Assembly: GCA_025455535.1 (NCBI GenBank)
Contig: JALOMM010000018.1
Coordinates: 1 to 12,389 of the forward strand
Direction of reading: 5' to 3'
Length of the DNA stretch: 12,389 nucleotides
Origin: Bacteroidales bacterium
GTDB lineage: Bacteria > Bacteroidota > Bacteroidia > Bacteroidales > VadinHA17
A program made the position numbers and the translations under genes. Below are positions 1-7,444 of this stretch, piece after piece; the first letter of the stretch is position 1, and every line of letters begins with the position of its first letter. Under the pieces are notes generated by a model. That model saw nothing but the letters and a program-made list of their open reading frames with translations, was not told where the DNA came from and did no database searches.

Positions 1-1187
1 TGAGTTTTTTCTGGGTCTCGGGAATAATTCAGTCGCTGCTGACACTCTATCACCGGAACAAAACATTCAGAAGCAGGGGTGAGACCGTTGAAAAAAAATC
101 ACCCGAGATATTCAACGCCTTCCTGCTGATACTCTTCTTCAGCGTTCTTGTCTTTGCCCTCGGTATACCTATAAAGAATGCGCTGCCATCAATCGGGATA
201 AAACAGGATGTGCCTTACCTGGGCCTTCTGCTCTGGTATATCTTACTTAGCAACCCTGTGACGCTGATAGAGTACATCTATCTTCTGAATAACAGATCAC
301 ACAGGATACTGCAATACGGGTTGTATACATACGGGGCGCAGATCCTGCTAGTTCTGGCACCGGTGATTGCAGGCTACGATGAGAAAAGTGCAATCTACGG
401 ACTATTCATAATCACGGGGGTGCGGTGGATATGGCTTATCATACTGCTCAGGCGTTATACACTGATAAAAGTATCGTTTGATTTCATCAGGGAGCAGCTC
501 TATGTGGGAATGCCCCTGGTACTTACCTTTCTGATAAGCGGATCGGCACAGTATATTGACGGCATAATCATCTCAGCCTGCTATGAGGATCCCGGCGTCT
601 TTGCAATGTTCCGCTACGGCGCCAAGGAGTTTCCGCTCGTGTTGCTGCTGGCGACAGGACTGAGCAACGCGCTCCTTCCCCAGTTCAGCACCCGTGAGGG
701 AATGCGGGAGGCCCTGGTTACACTCAGGTCAAAATCGGAGAAACTGATGCACCTCCTCTTCCCCCTGTCAATAGTGACAATGTTCTTTGCCCGCTGGCTC
801 TACCCGCGTGTTTTTACCCCTGAATTCACACGCAGCGCCGACGTGTTCCTTATTTATCTGCTGCTGATCATCCCCAGGCTTGTCTTTCCCCAGACTATTG
901 TCATCGGAAGGAAAAGAAACAACATCACCCTTATTGCTGCTGCCGTTGAGATATGTATCAACATACCGCTGAGCCTCTTCCTCATAAAACCCTACGGGGT
1001 AGTAGGCGTCGCCCTGGCAACCTTCATCGTTTATTCGCTCGAAAAGATCTTCCTTATATGGTATGTGTGGGCGAAGATGAAGATTAAACCGTCAGAGTAT
1101 ATTCCTATGTTACCCTGGATATTATACTCCTCGGCAATCGTACTGCTGTTTGTGCTTATCGACCACCGCGTGATAAACTTCCATTAG
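1..1187 (+). CDS. Polysaccharide/oligosaccharide flippase, MOP (Wzx/MATE-like) superfamily, 5'-truncated
   Basis: An open frame (codons starting at position 3) runs from the window edge to TAG at 1185-1187, giving 394 visible residues. The gene begins upstream, so the GTG at 210 is an internal codon and not the start. The protein is dominated by hydrophobic helices separated by short basic loops, for example visible residues 38-55 and many later segments. The stretch FRYGAKEFPL, with an Arg and Lys between helices, resembles the conserved loop of Wzx-type lipid-linked oligosaccharide flippases. By family, such proteins sit in the inner membrane and move undecaprenyl- or lipid-linked sugars to the periplasmic side. 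MOP flippases usually have 12-14 helices and 400-500 residues, so about 20% may be missing at the N-terminus. The substrate cannot be inferred. It probably ends an envelope polysaccharide cluster, and no terminator is visible after it. Confidence 0.82.
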   Translation, partial: SFFWVSGIIQSLLTLYHRNKTFRSRGETVEKKSPEIFNAFLLILFFSVLVFALGIPIKNALPSIGIKQDVPYLGLLLWYILLSNPVTLIEYIYLLNNRSHRILQYGLYTYGAQILLVLAPVIAGYDEKSAIYGLFIITGVRWIWLIILLRRYTLIKVSFDFIREQLYVGMPLVLTFLISGSAQYIDGIIISACYEDPGVFAMFRYGAKEFPLVLLLATGLSNALLPQFSTREGMREALVTLRSKSEKLMHLLFPLSIVTMFFARWLYPRVFTPEFTRSADVFLIYLLLIIPRLVFPQTIVIGRKRNNITLIAAAVEICINIPLSLFLIKPYGVVGVALATFIVYSLEKIFLIWYVWAKMKIKPSEYIPMLPWILYSSAIVLLFVLIDHRVINFH

Positions 1188-1224
1188 CAGTGCGGCCCGG
1201 TTGTCCATAAAAATCAAAAAAAAT

Positions 1225-1232
1225 TATCTTTG
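1225..1232 (+). promoter_or_regulatory. Predicted Bacteroidetes -7 promoter element upstream of the class V PLP enzyme gene
   Basis: TATCTTTG matches the Bacteroidetes -7 consensus TAnnTTTG exactly and lies 34 bases before the ATG at 1267. The -33 region is poor: GTTG at 1200-1203 is the nearest match, with a 21-base spacer instead of the usual 19-20. It implies that the PLP-enzyme/GNAT pair is transcribed separately from the flippase. The rest of the 79-base gap holds A-runs and nothing else I recognise. Confidence 0.5.
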
Positions 1233-1266
1233 AGGCGGATTTGAACAGGCCTAACGCTTTTCCCGG

Positions 1267-2742
1267 ATGAGCAGCGAAGAAAAATATTTTGAAAGATTTC
1301 GAAGGAATATTATTGGGATAGACCAGGAATATTCAACTCCGTATGGCCAGAAGAAGATCATCTACTGTGACTGGATCGCAAGCGGAAGGCTTTATAAACC
1401 AATCGAGGATAAGATTACGGGGGAATTCGGACCGTTTGTTGCCAACACCCATACCGAGACTTCGGAGACAGGCTCTGTCATGACATGGGCCTATCATCAT
1501 GCGCAGGAGATCATCAAGAAGCATGTAAATGCCGGGCCTGATGATGTTCTTATTGCCACGGGCTCAGGCATGACTGCCGTGATTAACAAATTCCAGAGGA
1601 TACTCGGGCTCAAGGGATGCACTCTCCCGAAGGGTGATCGTTGCCAGTCAGATGAGAACCGTCCCGTTGTATTTATAACACATATTGAACATCATTCAAA
1701 CCAGACATCGTGGTATGAGACACTGGCCGATGTTGTGATTATCGAACCGGGAAAGGATCTTACCGTCGACGCTGAAAACCTCAGGAAGGCTCTTGAGCTA
1801 TATAAGGACAGGAAATTCAAGATCGGTTCATTCTCTGCATGCTCGAATGTTACCGGCGTCTTTACCCCTTATCACCATATGGCCCGCATTATGCATGAGA
1901 ACGGCGGCCTCTGCTTTGTCGACTTTGCAGCTTCGGCACCTTACGTGGATATTGATATGCATCCGGCAGACAGTATGGAGAAGCTTGATGCGATATTCTT
2001 CTCGCCGCATAAGTTCCTTGGCGGTCCGGGGTCTGCAGGTGTGCTTATCTTTGACAAGTCACTTTACAAGACATCCGTTCCCGATCAGCCCGGAGGAGGT
2101 ACCGTCGACTGGACCAATCCGTGGGGCGAGTACAAGTATGTAGACAGCATCGAATCGAGAGAAGACGGTGGCACGCCGGGTTTTCTGCAGGTCATCAGGG
2201 CCGCACTGGCCATCAACCTGAAGCAGATGATGGGCACCGCCAGGATAAAGGAGAGGGAGGAGGAGCTGCTCGCGAAGGCTTTTAAAGGTCTTGAAGAGAT
2301 AGAGGGTCTTCATATCCTTGCCCCTTCGGTAAAAAGGAGGCTGGGTGTCATATCCTTCTATATTGATGATATGCATTATAACCTGGTTGTCAAGCTCCTG
2401 AGTGACAGGTACGGTGTGCAGGTAAGGGGAGGATGCGCCTGTGCCGGCACCTATGGCCATTATCTCCTTGATGTCACCTATGACCACAGTCATCGCATCA
2501 CCGAGATGATCAACAGAGGCGATCTATCTGAGAAACCCGGATGGGTGAGGCTGTCGCTCCATCCTGCAATGACAGACGGTGAGCTTGATACAGTCATCAC
2601 GGCCCTGAAGGAGATAAGAGCCAATGGTGCAGCATGGAGCATGGATTATGATTACAACAGAAGGACAAACGAATACAGGCACCGGCTTGATGACGGCAGC
2701 AGCAGGCTGAAGGTAGAATCATGGTTTAAACTTCAAGGCTAA
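1267..2742 (+). CDS. Class V aminotransferase-fold PLP enzyme, cysteine desulfurase-like
   Basis: A 491-residue fold-type I PLP enzyme. The signature SPHKFLGGPG places the Schiff-base lysine at K249, preceded by H248. VDFAASAP supplies the PLP-pyridine Asp at D219, and HIEHHSN at 139-145 is the conserved His-rich turn of the family. GGTPG at 301-305 fits the second-subunit loop. Near the C-terminus, RGGCACAGTYGH places Cys390 and Cys392 where cysteine desulfurases (SufS/NifS) carry their catalytic persulfide Cys, so sulfur transfer from cysteine is plausible. The protein is longer than SufS (about 410 residues), the Cys loop differs, and no suf/isc partner is adjacent. The substrate therefore stays open, and selenocysteine lyase-, epimerase- or lyase-type chemistry remains possible. 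The GNAT-like gene follows after four bases, which suggests one operon. The ATG at 1267 fits the family N-terminus. Confidence 0.85.
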   Translation: MSSEEKYFERFRRNIIGIDQEYSTPYGQKKIIYCDWIASGRLYKPIEDKITGEFGPFVANTHTETSETGSVMTWAYHHAQEIIKKHVNAGPDDVLIATGSGMTAVINKFQRILGLKGCTLPKGDRCQSDENRPVVFITHIEHHSNQTSWYETLADVVIIEPGKDLTVDAENLRKALELYKDRKFKIGSFSACSNVTGVFTPYHHMARIMHENGGLCFVDFAASAPYVDIDMHPADSMEKLDAIFFSPHKFLGGPGSAGVLIFDKSLYKTSVPDQPGGGTVDWTNPWGEYKYVDSIESREDGGTPGFLQVIRAALAINLKQMMGTARIKEREEELLAKAFKGLEEIEGLHILAPSVKRRLGVISFYIDDMHYNLVVKLLSDRYGVQVRGGCACAGTYGHYLLDVTYDHSHRITEMINRGDLSEKPGWVRLSLHPAMTDGELDTVITALKEIRANGAAWSMDYDYNRRTNEYRHRLDDGSSRLKVESWFKLQG

Positions 2743-2746
2743 AAGG

Positions 2747-3955
2747 ATGGATATTGTAGAAGTGACTACTGCCGCACATCGGAGGGAGTTCACAGAGTTC
2801 CCCAAAAGACTCTATAAAGGTGATCCTTACTGGGTCTCACCTCTTGACAAGGTGGCAGAGGCAGTCTTTGACCCGGCAGGCAACATTGCCTTCAGGCACG
2901 GAGTGGCCACGCGATGGATACTCGTTGATGACAGTGGCGCGGTCATAGGAAGGGTTGCGGCATTCATCGATGAGATACGGTCAAAGGCCAACAGGCAGCC
3001 AACCGGCGGCCTCGGATTCTTTGAGGTGATTGAATCAGAAGAGGCAGCATTCATGCTTTTTGACACAGCCCGCAAATGGCTTACAGACAGGGGAATGAAG
3101 GCGATGGACGGTCCGATCAACTTCGGGGAGAATGATAATTTCTGGGGGCTGCTTGTAGATGGCTTTACCCACCCGGGGTTCGGCATGCCATACCATAAGA
3201 GATATTACAGGAAATTCTTTGAGGATTACGGTTTCAGAACATATTTTGAACAGTACAGTTATCATAAGGACATATCATCCGTTGAGGTTTTTCCTGAACG
3301 GTTCATGAAGATAGCCGAATGGATCACCAGACGTCCGGGATACACATTCCGCCATTTTGAATACAGACACCGTGACAAGTTTGTCGCTGATATGGTCGAG
3401 ATCTACAACACAACATGGGCGGTTTTCAAGGAAGACTTCACCCCGCTCGACCCTGAGATGCTTCGCAATACCCTGAAGGAGGCCAGGGCATTCATCGACG
3501 AAGAGCTGATCTGGTACGCTTATCACAACGACCGGCCCGTAGCCGTCTTTGTCATTTTCCCCGACCTGAACCAGATCATCAGGCATTTCAACGGCAGGCT
3601 GACACCCTGGAACATGATCAGGTTTGCCTGGTACCGGCTTACTCACAAGATGACCCGCGTGAGGGCACTGGTGGCAGGCGTGATACCTGCTTACCAGAAC
3701 AGCGGAATTGAATCGGCCATATTCCTTCAGCTGTTTCATGTCTTCCGCAGGAAGAAGTATTATAAGGAACTTGAATTGTCGTGGGTGGGCGATTTCAATC
3801 CAAAGATGATCGGCATTTATGAGGCTGTCGGAGCACAGAAGGCCAAGACTCACATTACATTCAGGTATATGATCGATGACCGGCTTCCCTTCAGGATGTA
3901 CAAGGAAGAGATGGCGGAAAACCTTGCAGAGCGTCAGGCAAAACAGGGAGGGTAA
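2747..3955 (+). CDS. GNAT-like acyltransferase family protein (large, ~400 residues), function unknown
   Basis: A 402-residue soluble protein without a signal peptide or membrane helix. It resembles the large GNAT-superfamily proteins annotated as hypothetical acetyltransferases in Bacteroidetes (E. coli YghO is a related type, from memory). The C-terminal part looks like a GNAT core: a beta strand followed by VIPAYQNSGIES at 313-324, a degenerate form of the acyl-CoA pyrophosphate loop, then an alpha helix and WVGDFNPKMIGIYEAVGA at 346-363, which resembles GNAT motif B. The N-terminal part has GRVAAFID at 68-75 and GPINFGENDNFWG at 122-134, so it may be a second, diverged GNAT half. The start follows the PLP-enzyme stop by four bases, with AAGG eight bases upstream, and the two are likely co-transcribed. 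The acyl acceptor is unknown, and a short T-run follows the stop without a convincing stem. Confidence 0.7.
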   Translation: MDIVEVTTAAHRREFTEFPKRLYKGDPYWVSPLDKVAEAVFDPAGNIAFRHGVATRWILVDDSGAVIGRVAAFIDEIRSKANRQPTGGLGFFEVIESEEAAFMLFDTARKWLTDRGMKAMDGPINFGENDNFWGLLVDGFTHPGFGMPYHKRYYRKFFEDYGFRTYFEQYSYHKDISSVEVFPERFMKIAEWITRRPGYTFRHFEYRHRDKFVADMVEIYNTTWAVFKEDFTPLDPEMLRNTLKEARAFIDEELIWYAYHNDRPVAVFVIFPDLNQIIRHFNGRLTPWNMIRFAWYRLTHKMTRVRALVAGVIPAYQNSGIESAIFLQLFHVFRRKKYYKELELSWVGDFNPKMIGIYEAVGAQKAKTHITFRYMIDDRLPFRMYKEEMAENLAERQAKQGG

Positions 3956-3972
3956 ATTTTTTTGTCTCACTC

Positions 3973-4003
3973 TTTGTATATTTCTTATTGTTCATTATCT
4001 TTG
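3973..4003 (+). promoter_or_regulatory. Promoter of the L31 gene: TTTG-N19-TATCTTTG
   Basis: TTTG at 3973-3976 and TATCTTTG at 3996-4003 are separated by exactly 19 bases, a full match to the Bacteroidetes primary sigma factor consensus (-33 TTTG, N19-20, -7 TAnnTTTG). The transcript should start near 4008-4010, about 43 bases before the L31 ATG at 4052. This is the best promoter in the window, as expected for a ribosomal protein gene. It shows that the frame upstream of 4052 is leader, not coding sequence. Confidence 0.8.
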
Positions 4004-4007
4004 CAAA

Positions 4008-4021
4008 CCCTTAGAAAAGGG
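4008..4021 (+). promoter_or_regulatory. 5'-terminal mRNA hairpin in the L31 leader
   Basis: CCCTT (4008-4012) and AAGGG (4017-4021) form a five-pair stem around the loop AGAA. It begins at or within a base or two of the predicted transcription start. A stem at the extreme 5' end can protect an mRNA from 5'-dependent decay, or could be part of a ribosomal-protein autoregulatory leader. Which of these applies cannot be decided from one sequence, and a five-pair stem can arise by chance. Confidence 0.4.
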
Positions 4022-4051
4022 ATTTTATTAAGTAACAAACTATATCAGGAG

Positions 4052-4318
4052 ATGAAAGAAGGTATACATCCGGGCAATTACAGGTTGGTTGTATTTCAGG
4101 ATATGTCAAACGGATATTCATTCATGACACGTTCAACTGCCTCGTCAAGAGACACGATCAAGTGGGAAGACGGCAAGGATTATCCGCTTATCAAGCTTGA
4201 GATTTCAAATACATCACATCCTTTCTATACCGGTAAGATGAAGCTTGTAGACACTGCAGGAAGGGTTGATAAGTTCATGAACCGTTACAAGACTCATCTC
4301 GATAAAAAGACGAAATAA
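4052..4318 (+). CDS. rpmE2: 50S ribosomal protein L31, type B
   Basis: An 88-residue protein starting [11 protein letters not shown], with the hallmark [23 protein letters not shown] and a basic tail. It is a component of the large ribosomal subunit that helps bridge it to the small subunit. The four zinc-binding cysteines of type A L31 are absent, so this is the zinc-independent type B (C-) form. The frame is open back to 3962, but the extra 30 residues would overlap the promoter and resemble no L31, so ATG 4052 is chosen. AGGAG lies directly against the ATG, too close to act as a normal Shine-Dalgarno. The gene has its own promoter and its own terminator, and so forms a one-gene transcription unit. 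In bacteria that hold both forms, type B is often induced by zinc starvation through Zur. No Zur-like box is evident here, and type B may be the only L31. Confidence 0.95.
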   Translation: MKEGIHPGNYRLVVFQDMSNGYSFMTRSTASSRDTIKWEDGKDYPLIKLEISNTSHPFYTGKMKLVDTAGRVDKFMNRYKTHLDKKTK

Positions 4319-4336
4319 TCATTGATCATACTCTTT

Positions 4337-4366
4337 AAGGCTGCCCCTTCAGGCAGCTTTTTTTTT
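4337..4366 (+). terminator. Rho-independent terminator after rpmE2
   Basis: GCTGCC (4340-4345) and GGCAGC (4352-4357) pair around the six-base loop CCTTCA. The stem can extend by AAG against TTT, and it is followed by nine T residues (4358-4366). It lies 18 bases after the L31 stop. A short stem and long U-tract make it the only canonical intrinsic terminator in the window, and it separates rpmE2 from lon. Confidence 0.92.
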
Positions 4367-4446
4367 CTCCTGCAGCAATGTGCCTGCAACCATTATTATC
4401 TCAAAGTTGTTATAGGTCTGTGAGGGTCATGTTATATTTAAATCAC

Positions 4447-4454
4447 TAATTTTG
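4447..4454 (+). promoter_or_regulatory. Predicted -7 promoter element of lon
   Basis: TAATTTTG matches the Bacteroidetes -7 consensus TAnnTTTG and ends 17 bases before the lon ATG, giving a very short leader of about 12 bases. No TTTG is found 19-20 bases upstream, so the -33 part is missing or degenerate. A CIRCE-type heat-shock operator was looked for between the L31 terminator and lon and not seen. A direct repeat CCTGCA (4369-4374 and 4383-4388) lies further upstream, with no known meaning. Confidence 0.5.
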
Positions 4455-4471
4455 CTTAGTTTTTCGCATTT

Positions 4472-6934
4472 ATGGAGAAGAAGGATTTCAGAAAGTGGGG
4501 CAGTATTGGTTTTCATGAACTGACGGATGAGGGGAGGGAGATAATTCCGATCCTTTCCGACGGAGACGACCAGGAGCTTGATGATATTGAGATACCGGGC
4601 AGTGTACCGCTGCTTCCGCTTCGCAATACCGTCCTGTTTCCCGGCGTCGTGATACCCATTGCTGTTGGCCGTTCCAAATCCGTTCAGCTCGTACGTGATG
4701 CCTATCGTGGCGATAAGCTCGTTGCAGCCGTGGCACAACTCGATGCTGAAATTGATGATCCGCAGGTGCGTGACCTTAATGTCGTCGGGACGCTGGGTCA
4801 GATAGTAAAACTGCTTGAGATGCCTGACGGCACCACCACTGCCATCATCCAGGGAAGAAGACGGGTCTCCGTGGTAAGCATTGTCCAGGAGGCCCCGTAC
4901 ATTACCGCAAGGGTGAAAGCCATTCCCGAAACAAAAGGATCAGAGGAAGATAAGGATTTCGAGGTGATAATAGGTTCGCTCAAGGACCTCTCGATGAAGA
5001 TCGTGAAGCTCAATCCAAACATTAACCCCGAAGCCTCTTTCGCCGTCAGGAACATCGAGAACAGCACATACCTTATAAACTTTATCTGTGCCAACACTGA
5101 GCTGAATGTCAATGACAAGCAGAAGCTTCTTGAGGCACCGACTATGAGAGAGCGGGGTCTCAGGCTCCTTGAGCATCTTGTTCGCGAGATACAGCTCCTT
5201 GAGCTGAAGAACGAGCTGCAGTCGAAGGTTAAGTACGAGATAGACCAGCAGCAGCGTGAATTCCTTCTTCATCAGCAGATGAAGACCATCCAGAACGAAC
5301 TGGGAGGCAATCCCACGGAGAAAGAGGTGGAGGAGTTCCGTGTGAGGGGTGCTGAGAAAAAATGGAATGAAGATGTGGCAAAGGTTTTCCACAGGGAGCT
5401 TGACAAGCTCTCACGCCTTAACCCTGCCGCAGCCGAATATTCGGTTCAGGTAAACTATATACAGACGCTCCTTGAGCTTCCATGGAATGAGTATACCACT
5501 GACAATCTTGACCTTAAGAATGCGCAGCGCGTTCTTGACGAAGATCACTACGGGCTTGAGGAGGTCAAGGAGAGGATACTTGAGCATCTTGCCGTACTGA
5601 AACTCAAGGGCGATCTTAAGTCACCGATATTATGTCTCTACGGCCCTCCGGGCGTTGGAAAGACCTCGCTTGGGAAGTCTGTCGCACGTGCCCTTGGCCG
5701 TAAGTATGCCCGTATGTCGCTTGGCGGACTTCATGACGAAGCCGAGATCAGGGGTCACCGCAAGACCTATATAGGAGCCATGCCTGGCAGGGTGGTGCAG
5801 AACATTCGCCGCGCCGGCTCATCAAACCCCGTCTTCATCCTTGATGAGATTGACAAGGTGGGACAGGACTTCAGGGGAGATCCCTCCTCTGCATTGCTGG
5901 AGGTGCTCGACCCTGAGCAGAATACACACTTCTATGATAATTTCCTTGAGCTTGAGTTTGACCTGTCAAAGGTGCTGTTCATTGCCACTGCCAATACCCT
6001 TTCCACTGTCAGCCCTGCCCTGCGTGACAGGATGGAGCTCATCGAGATATCAGGCTACCTGGTCGAGGAGAAGAGGGAGATAGCCGTTAACCATCTCATC
6101 CCCAAACAGCTCGAGGCTCACGGTGTGCGGAGCGATCAGTTTATGCTCTCAAATCCGGTGATCGAAGAGATCATCCAGAAGTATACCCGTGAATCAGGAG
6201 TGAGAGAGCTTGACAAGCGGCTTGCCAAACTGGTCAGATCAAGGGCCAGGGAGATAGCTTTCAACAGAGTGCCGGAGAGTGATGTCTCATCTGAAAATGT
6301 TGCGGAGATACTGGGCCCTCCGAAATACCTCAAGGATTTCTACGGCGGCAACGAGCAGGCCGGTGTGGTTACAGGACTGGCCTGGACCGCCACAGGGGGT
6401 GAGATACTTTTTGTAGAGGCCAGCCTGAGCCGTGGCAAGGGCAACCTGACGCTGACCGGTAACCTTGGTGAGGTGATGAAGGAATCGGCTGTCATAGCCC
6501 TGGAATATCTCAAGGCTCATGCCCCGCTGCTTGAACTTCCGGATACCTTCTCCGAAAAATGGAACATTCATATTCATGTTCCTGAGGGTGCCATACCCAA
6601 GGACGGACCTTCGGCCGGCATCACCATGGCAACATCGATAGCATCTGCCTTTACCCAGAGAAAGGTGAAAAAGTATGTGGCAATGACCGGTGAGATAACC
6701 CTCAGGGGAAAGGTGCTGCCTGTAGGCGGCATCAAGGAGAAGATACTTGCCGCCAAACGTGCCGGCATCAGGGAGATAATACTCTCGGTGATGAACCGTA
6801 AGGATGTGGAGGAGATAAATGAAAAATATGTCCGCGGCCTGAGGTTCAGGTATGTCGATACCATAATGGACGTCCTCGACCATTCTCTCCTGAAGCAGAG
6901 GGTGACCAACGCCAGGGATATAAACTTTGACTGA
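4472..6934 (+). CDS. lon: ATP-dependent Lon protease
   Basis: An 820-residue cytosolic AAA+ serine protease that degrades misfolded and selected regulatory proteins, and is a homohexamer in known members. Domain order is complete. The N-terminal substrate-binding LON domain begins at PLLPLRNTVLFPG (about 46-58). A helical linker including EIDQQQREFLLHQQMK follows. The AAA+ module has Walker A GPPGVGKT at 391-398 and Walker B FILDEIDK at 455-462. The protease domain runs from about 624. The Ser-Lys dyad is S714 in PKDGPSAG and K757 in GGIKEK, 43 residues apart as in E. coli (S679/K722). Length is normal for the LonA class. The N-terminal 40 residues before the LON domain are acidic and variable. 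coaD follows after 17 bases, so the two are probably co-transcribed. No Shine-Dalgarno precedes the ATG. Confidence 0.98.
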   Translation: MEKKDFRKWGSIGFHELTDEGREIIPILSDGDDQELDDIEIPGSVPLLPLRNTVLFPGVVIPIAVGRSKSVQLVRDAYRGDKLVAAVAQLDAEIDDPQVRDLNVVGTLGQIVKLLEMPDGTTTAIIQGRRRVSVVSIVQEAPYITARVKAIPETKGSEEDKDFEVIIGSLKDLSMKIVKLNPNINPEASFAVRNIENSTYLINFICANTELNVNDKQKLLEAPTMRERGLRLLEHLVREIQLLELKNELQSKVKYEIDQQQREFLLHQQMKTIQNELGGNPTEKEVEEFRVRGAEKKWNEDVAKVFHRELDKLSRLNPAAAEYSVQVNYIQTLLELPWNEYTTDNLDLKNAQRVLDEDHYGLEEVKERILEHLAVLKLKGDLKSPILCLYGPPGVGKTSLGKSVARALGRKYARMSLGGLHDEAEIRGHRKTYIGAMPGRVVQNIRRAGSSNPVFILDEIDKVGQDFRGDPSSALLEVLDPEQNTHFYDNFLELEFDLSKVLFIATANTLSTVSPALRDRMELIEISGYLVEEKREIAVNHLIPKQLEAHGVRSDQFMLSNPVIEEIIQKYTRESGVRELDKRLAKLVRSRAREIAFNRVPESDVSSENVAEILGPPKYLKDFYGGNEQAGVVTGLAWTATGGEILFVEASLSRGKGNLTLTGNLGEVMKESAVIALEYLKAHAPLLELPDTFSEKWNIHIHVPEGAIPKDGPSAGITMATSIASAFTQRKVKKYVAMTGEITLRGKVLPVGGIKEKILAAKRAGIREIILSVMNRKDVEEINEKYVRGLRFRYVDTIMDVLDHSLLKQRVTNARDINFD

Positions 6935-6951
6935 TAATCAAAAGCATAGAC

Positions 6952-7428
6952 ATGAAGAAGGTAGCTGTTTTTCCGGGGTCATTCGATCCTTTTACAGTAG
7001 GTCATGAAGCCATTGTAAAACGTGCACTCCCCCTTTTTGACACGATCATCATTGCTGTCGGGGAGAATGCCGAAAAGAAAAATCTCTTTACCATCGGGAA
7101 CAGGATCAAGATGATATCTGAGGTCTTCAGCGGGGAAAAGAAGGTAGAGGTGACCATGTTCAGCGGCCTGACAGTCAATTTCTGCCGCGAGAAAAAAGCC
7201 GGTTATATTCTCAGGGGGCTGCGCACCAGTGCCGATTTTGAATATGAGAGGGCACTGGGGCAGATGAACAGGATGATGGCTCCGGAGGTTGAGACACTCT
7301 TCCTTCTCACCGGGACAGAGCATACGCCAGTCAATTCGACGATTGTGCGCGACATTATAATAAAGGGTGGCGACGCCTCGATGTTTGTCCCAAAGGCGAT
7401 AAAAATCGCGAAGTACCTCAGCAAATGA
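6952..7428 (+). CDS. coaD: Phosphopantetheine adenylyltransferase
   Basis: A 158-residue nucleotidyltransferase that converts 4'-phosphopantetheine and ATP to dephospho-CoA, the penultimate step of CoA synthesis in the cytosol. The TVGH motif (15-18) of the nucleotidyltransferase superfamily follows FPGSFDPF. RGLRTSADFEYE at 88-99 is the conserved substrate-binding block, and NSTIVRD at 128-134 is the ATP-binding motif, where Asn replaces the more common first Ser. Length is standard. It lies 17 bases after lon on the same strand and has no visible promoter, so it likely depends on lon transcription. Its TGA stop (7426-7428) is immediately followed by the stop codon of the opposing NUDIX gene with no base between, and its last five codons form one arm of a dyad. 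Confidence 0.97.
   Translation: MKKVAVFPGSFDPFTVGHEAIVKRALPLFDTIIIAVGENAEKKNLFTIGNRIKMISEVFSGEKKVEVTMFSGLTVNFCREKKAGYILRGLRTSADFEYERALGQMNRMMAPEVETLFLLTGTEHTPVNSTIVRDIIIKGGDASMFVPKAIKIAKYLSK
7414..7427 (+). repeat. Direct repeat copy 1 at the 3' boundary of the NUDIX gene
   Basis: TACCTCAGCAAATG here and TACCTCAGCATATG at 8036-8049 match at 13 of 14 positions in the same orientation. This copy is the last codons of coaD and ends within its stop codon. The two copies are 622 bases apart and bound the NUDIX gene almost exactly. CCTCAG by itself is a common codon pattern in this window, so part of the match may be chance. Confidence 0.55.
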
Positions 7429-7444
7429 TCATTTGACCCTGAGG
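7416..7444. repeat. Dyad centred on the coaD and NUDIX stop codons
   Basis: A perfect 14-base palindrome, CAAATGATCATTTG (7422-7435), contains both stop codons. It is extended by CCTCAG (7416-7421) pairing with CTGAGG (7439-7444) after a three-base bulge, ACC. As RNA, either transcript could fold into about 11 pairs with a GATC loop. No U-tract follows on either strand, so it is not a canonical terminator. It may define 3' ends or protect both messages. Each arm encodes the C-terminus of one protein. Confidence 0.6.

Noticed and set aside
1828..2493. Minus-strand open frames inside the class V PLP enzyme gene
   Set aside because: They lie opposite a clear gene with full family motifs, show no recognisable domain, and are typical antisense shadows in third-codon-biased DNA.
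3957..3963. T-run directly after the GNAT-like gene stop, possible terminator
   Set aside because: Only weak four-pair stems (TTGC/GCAA) precede it, with a large loop and a gap before the T-run. The rpmE2 promoter follows directly, so the T-run is more likely part of its AT-rich upstream region.
3275..3970. 231-codon minus-strand frame opposite the GNAT-like gene
   Set aside because: Long but low in recognisable features, and antisense to a gene with GNAT features and a good start. No promoter or family resemblance supports it.
4369..4388. CCTGCA direct repeat and TGCAG/CTGCA inverted repeat upstream of lon
   Set aside because: Short, over 50 bases from the predicted -7 element, and matching no heat-shock operator I know. 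It may be chance.
6287..6883. 198-codon minus-strand frame opposite the lon protease domain
   Set aside because: It overlaps the conserved catalytic region of lon, and its composition reflects the lon codons in reverse.
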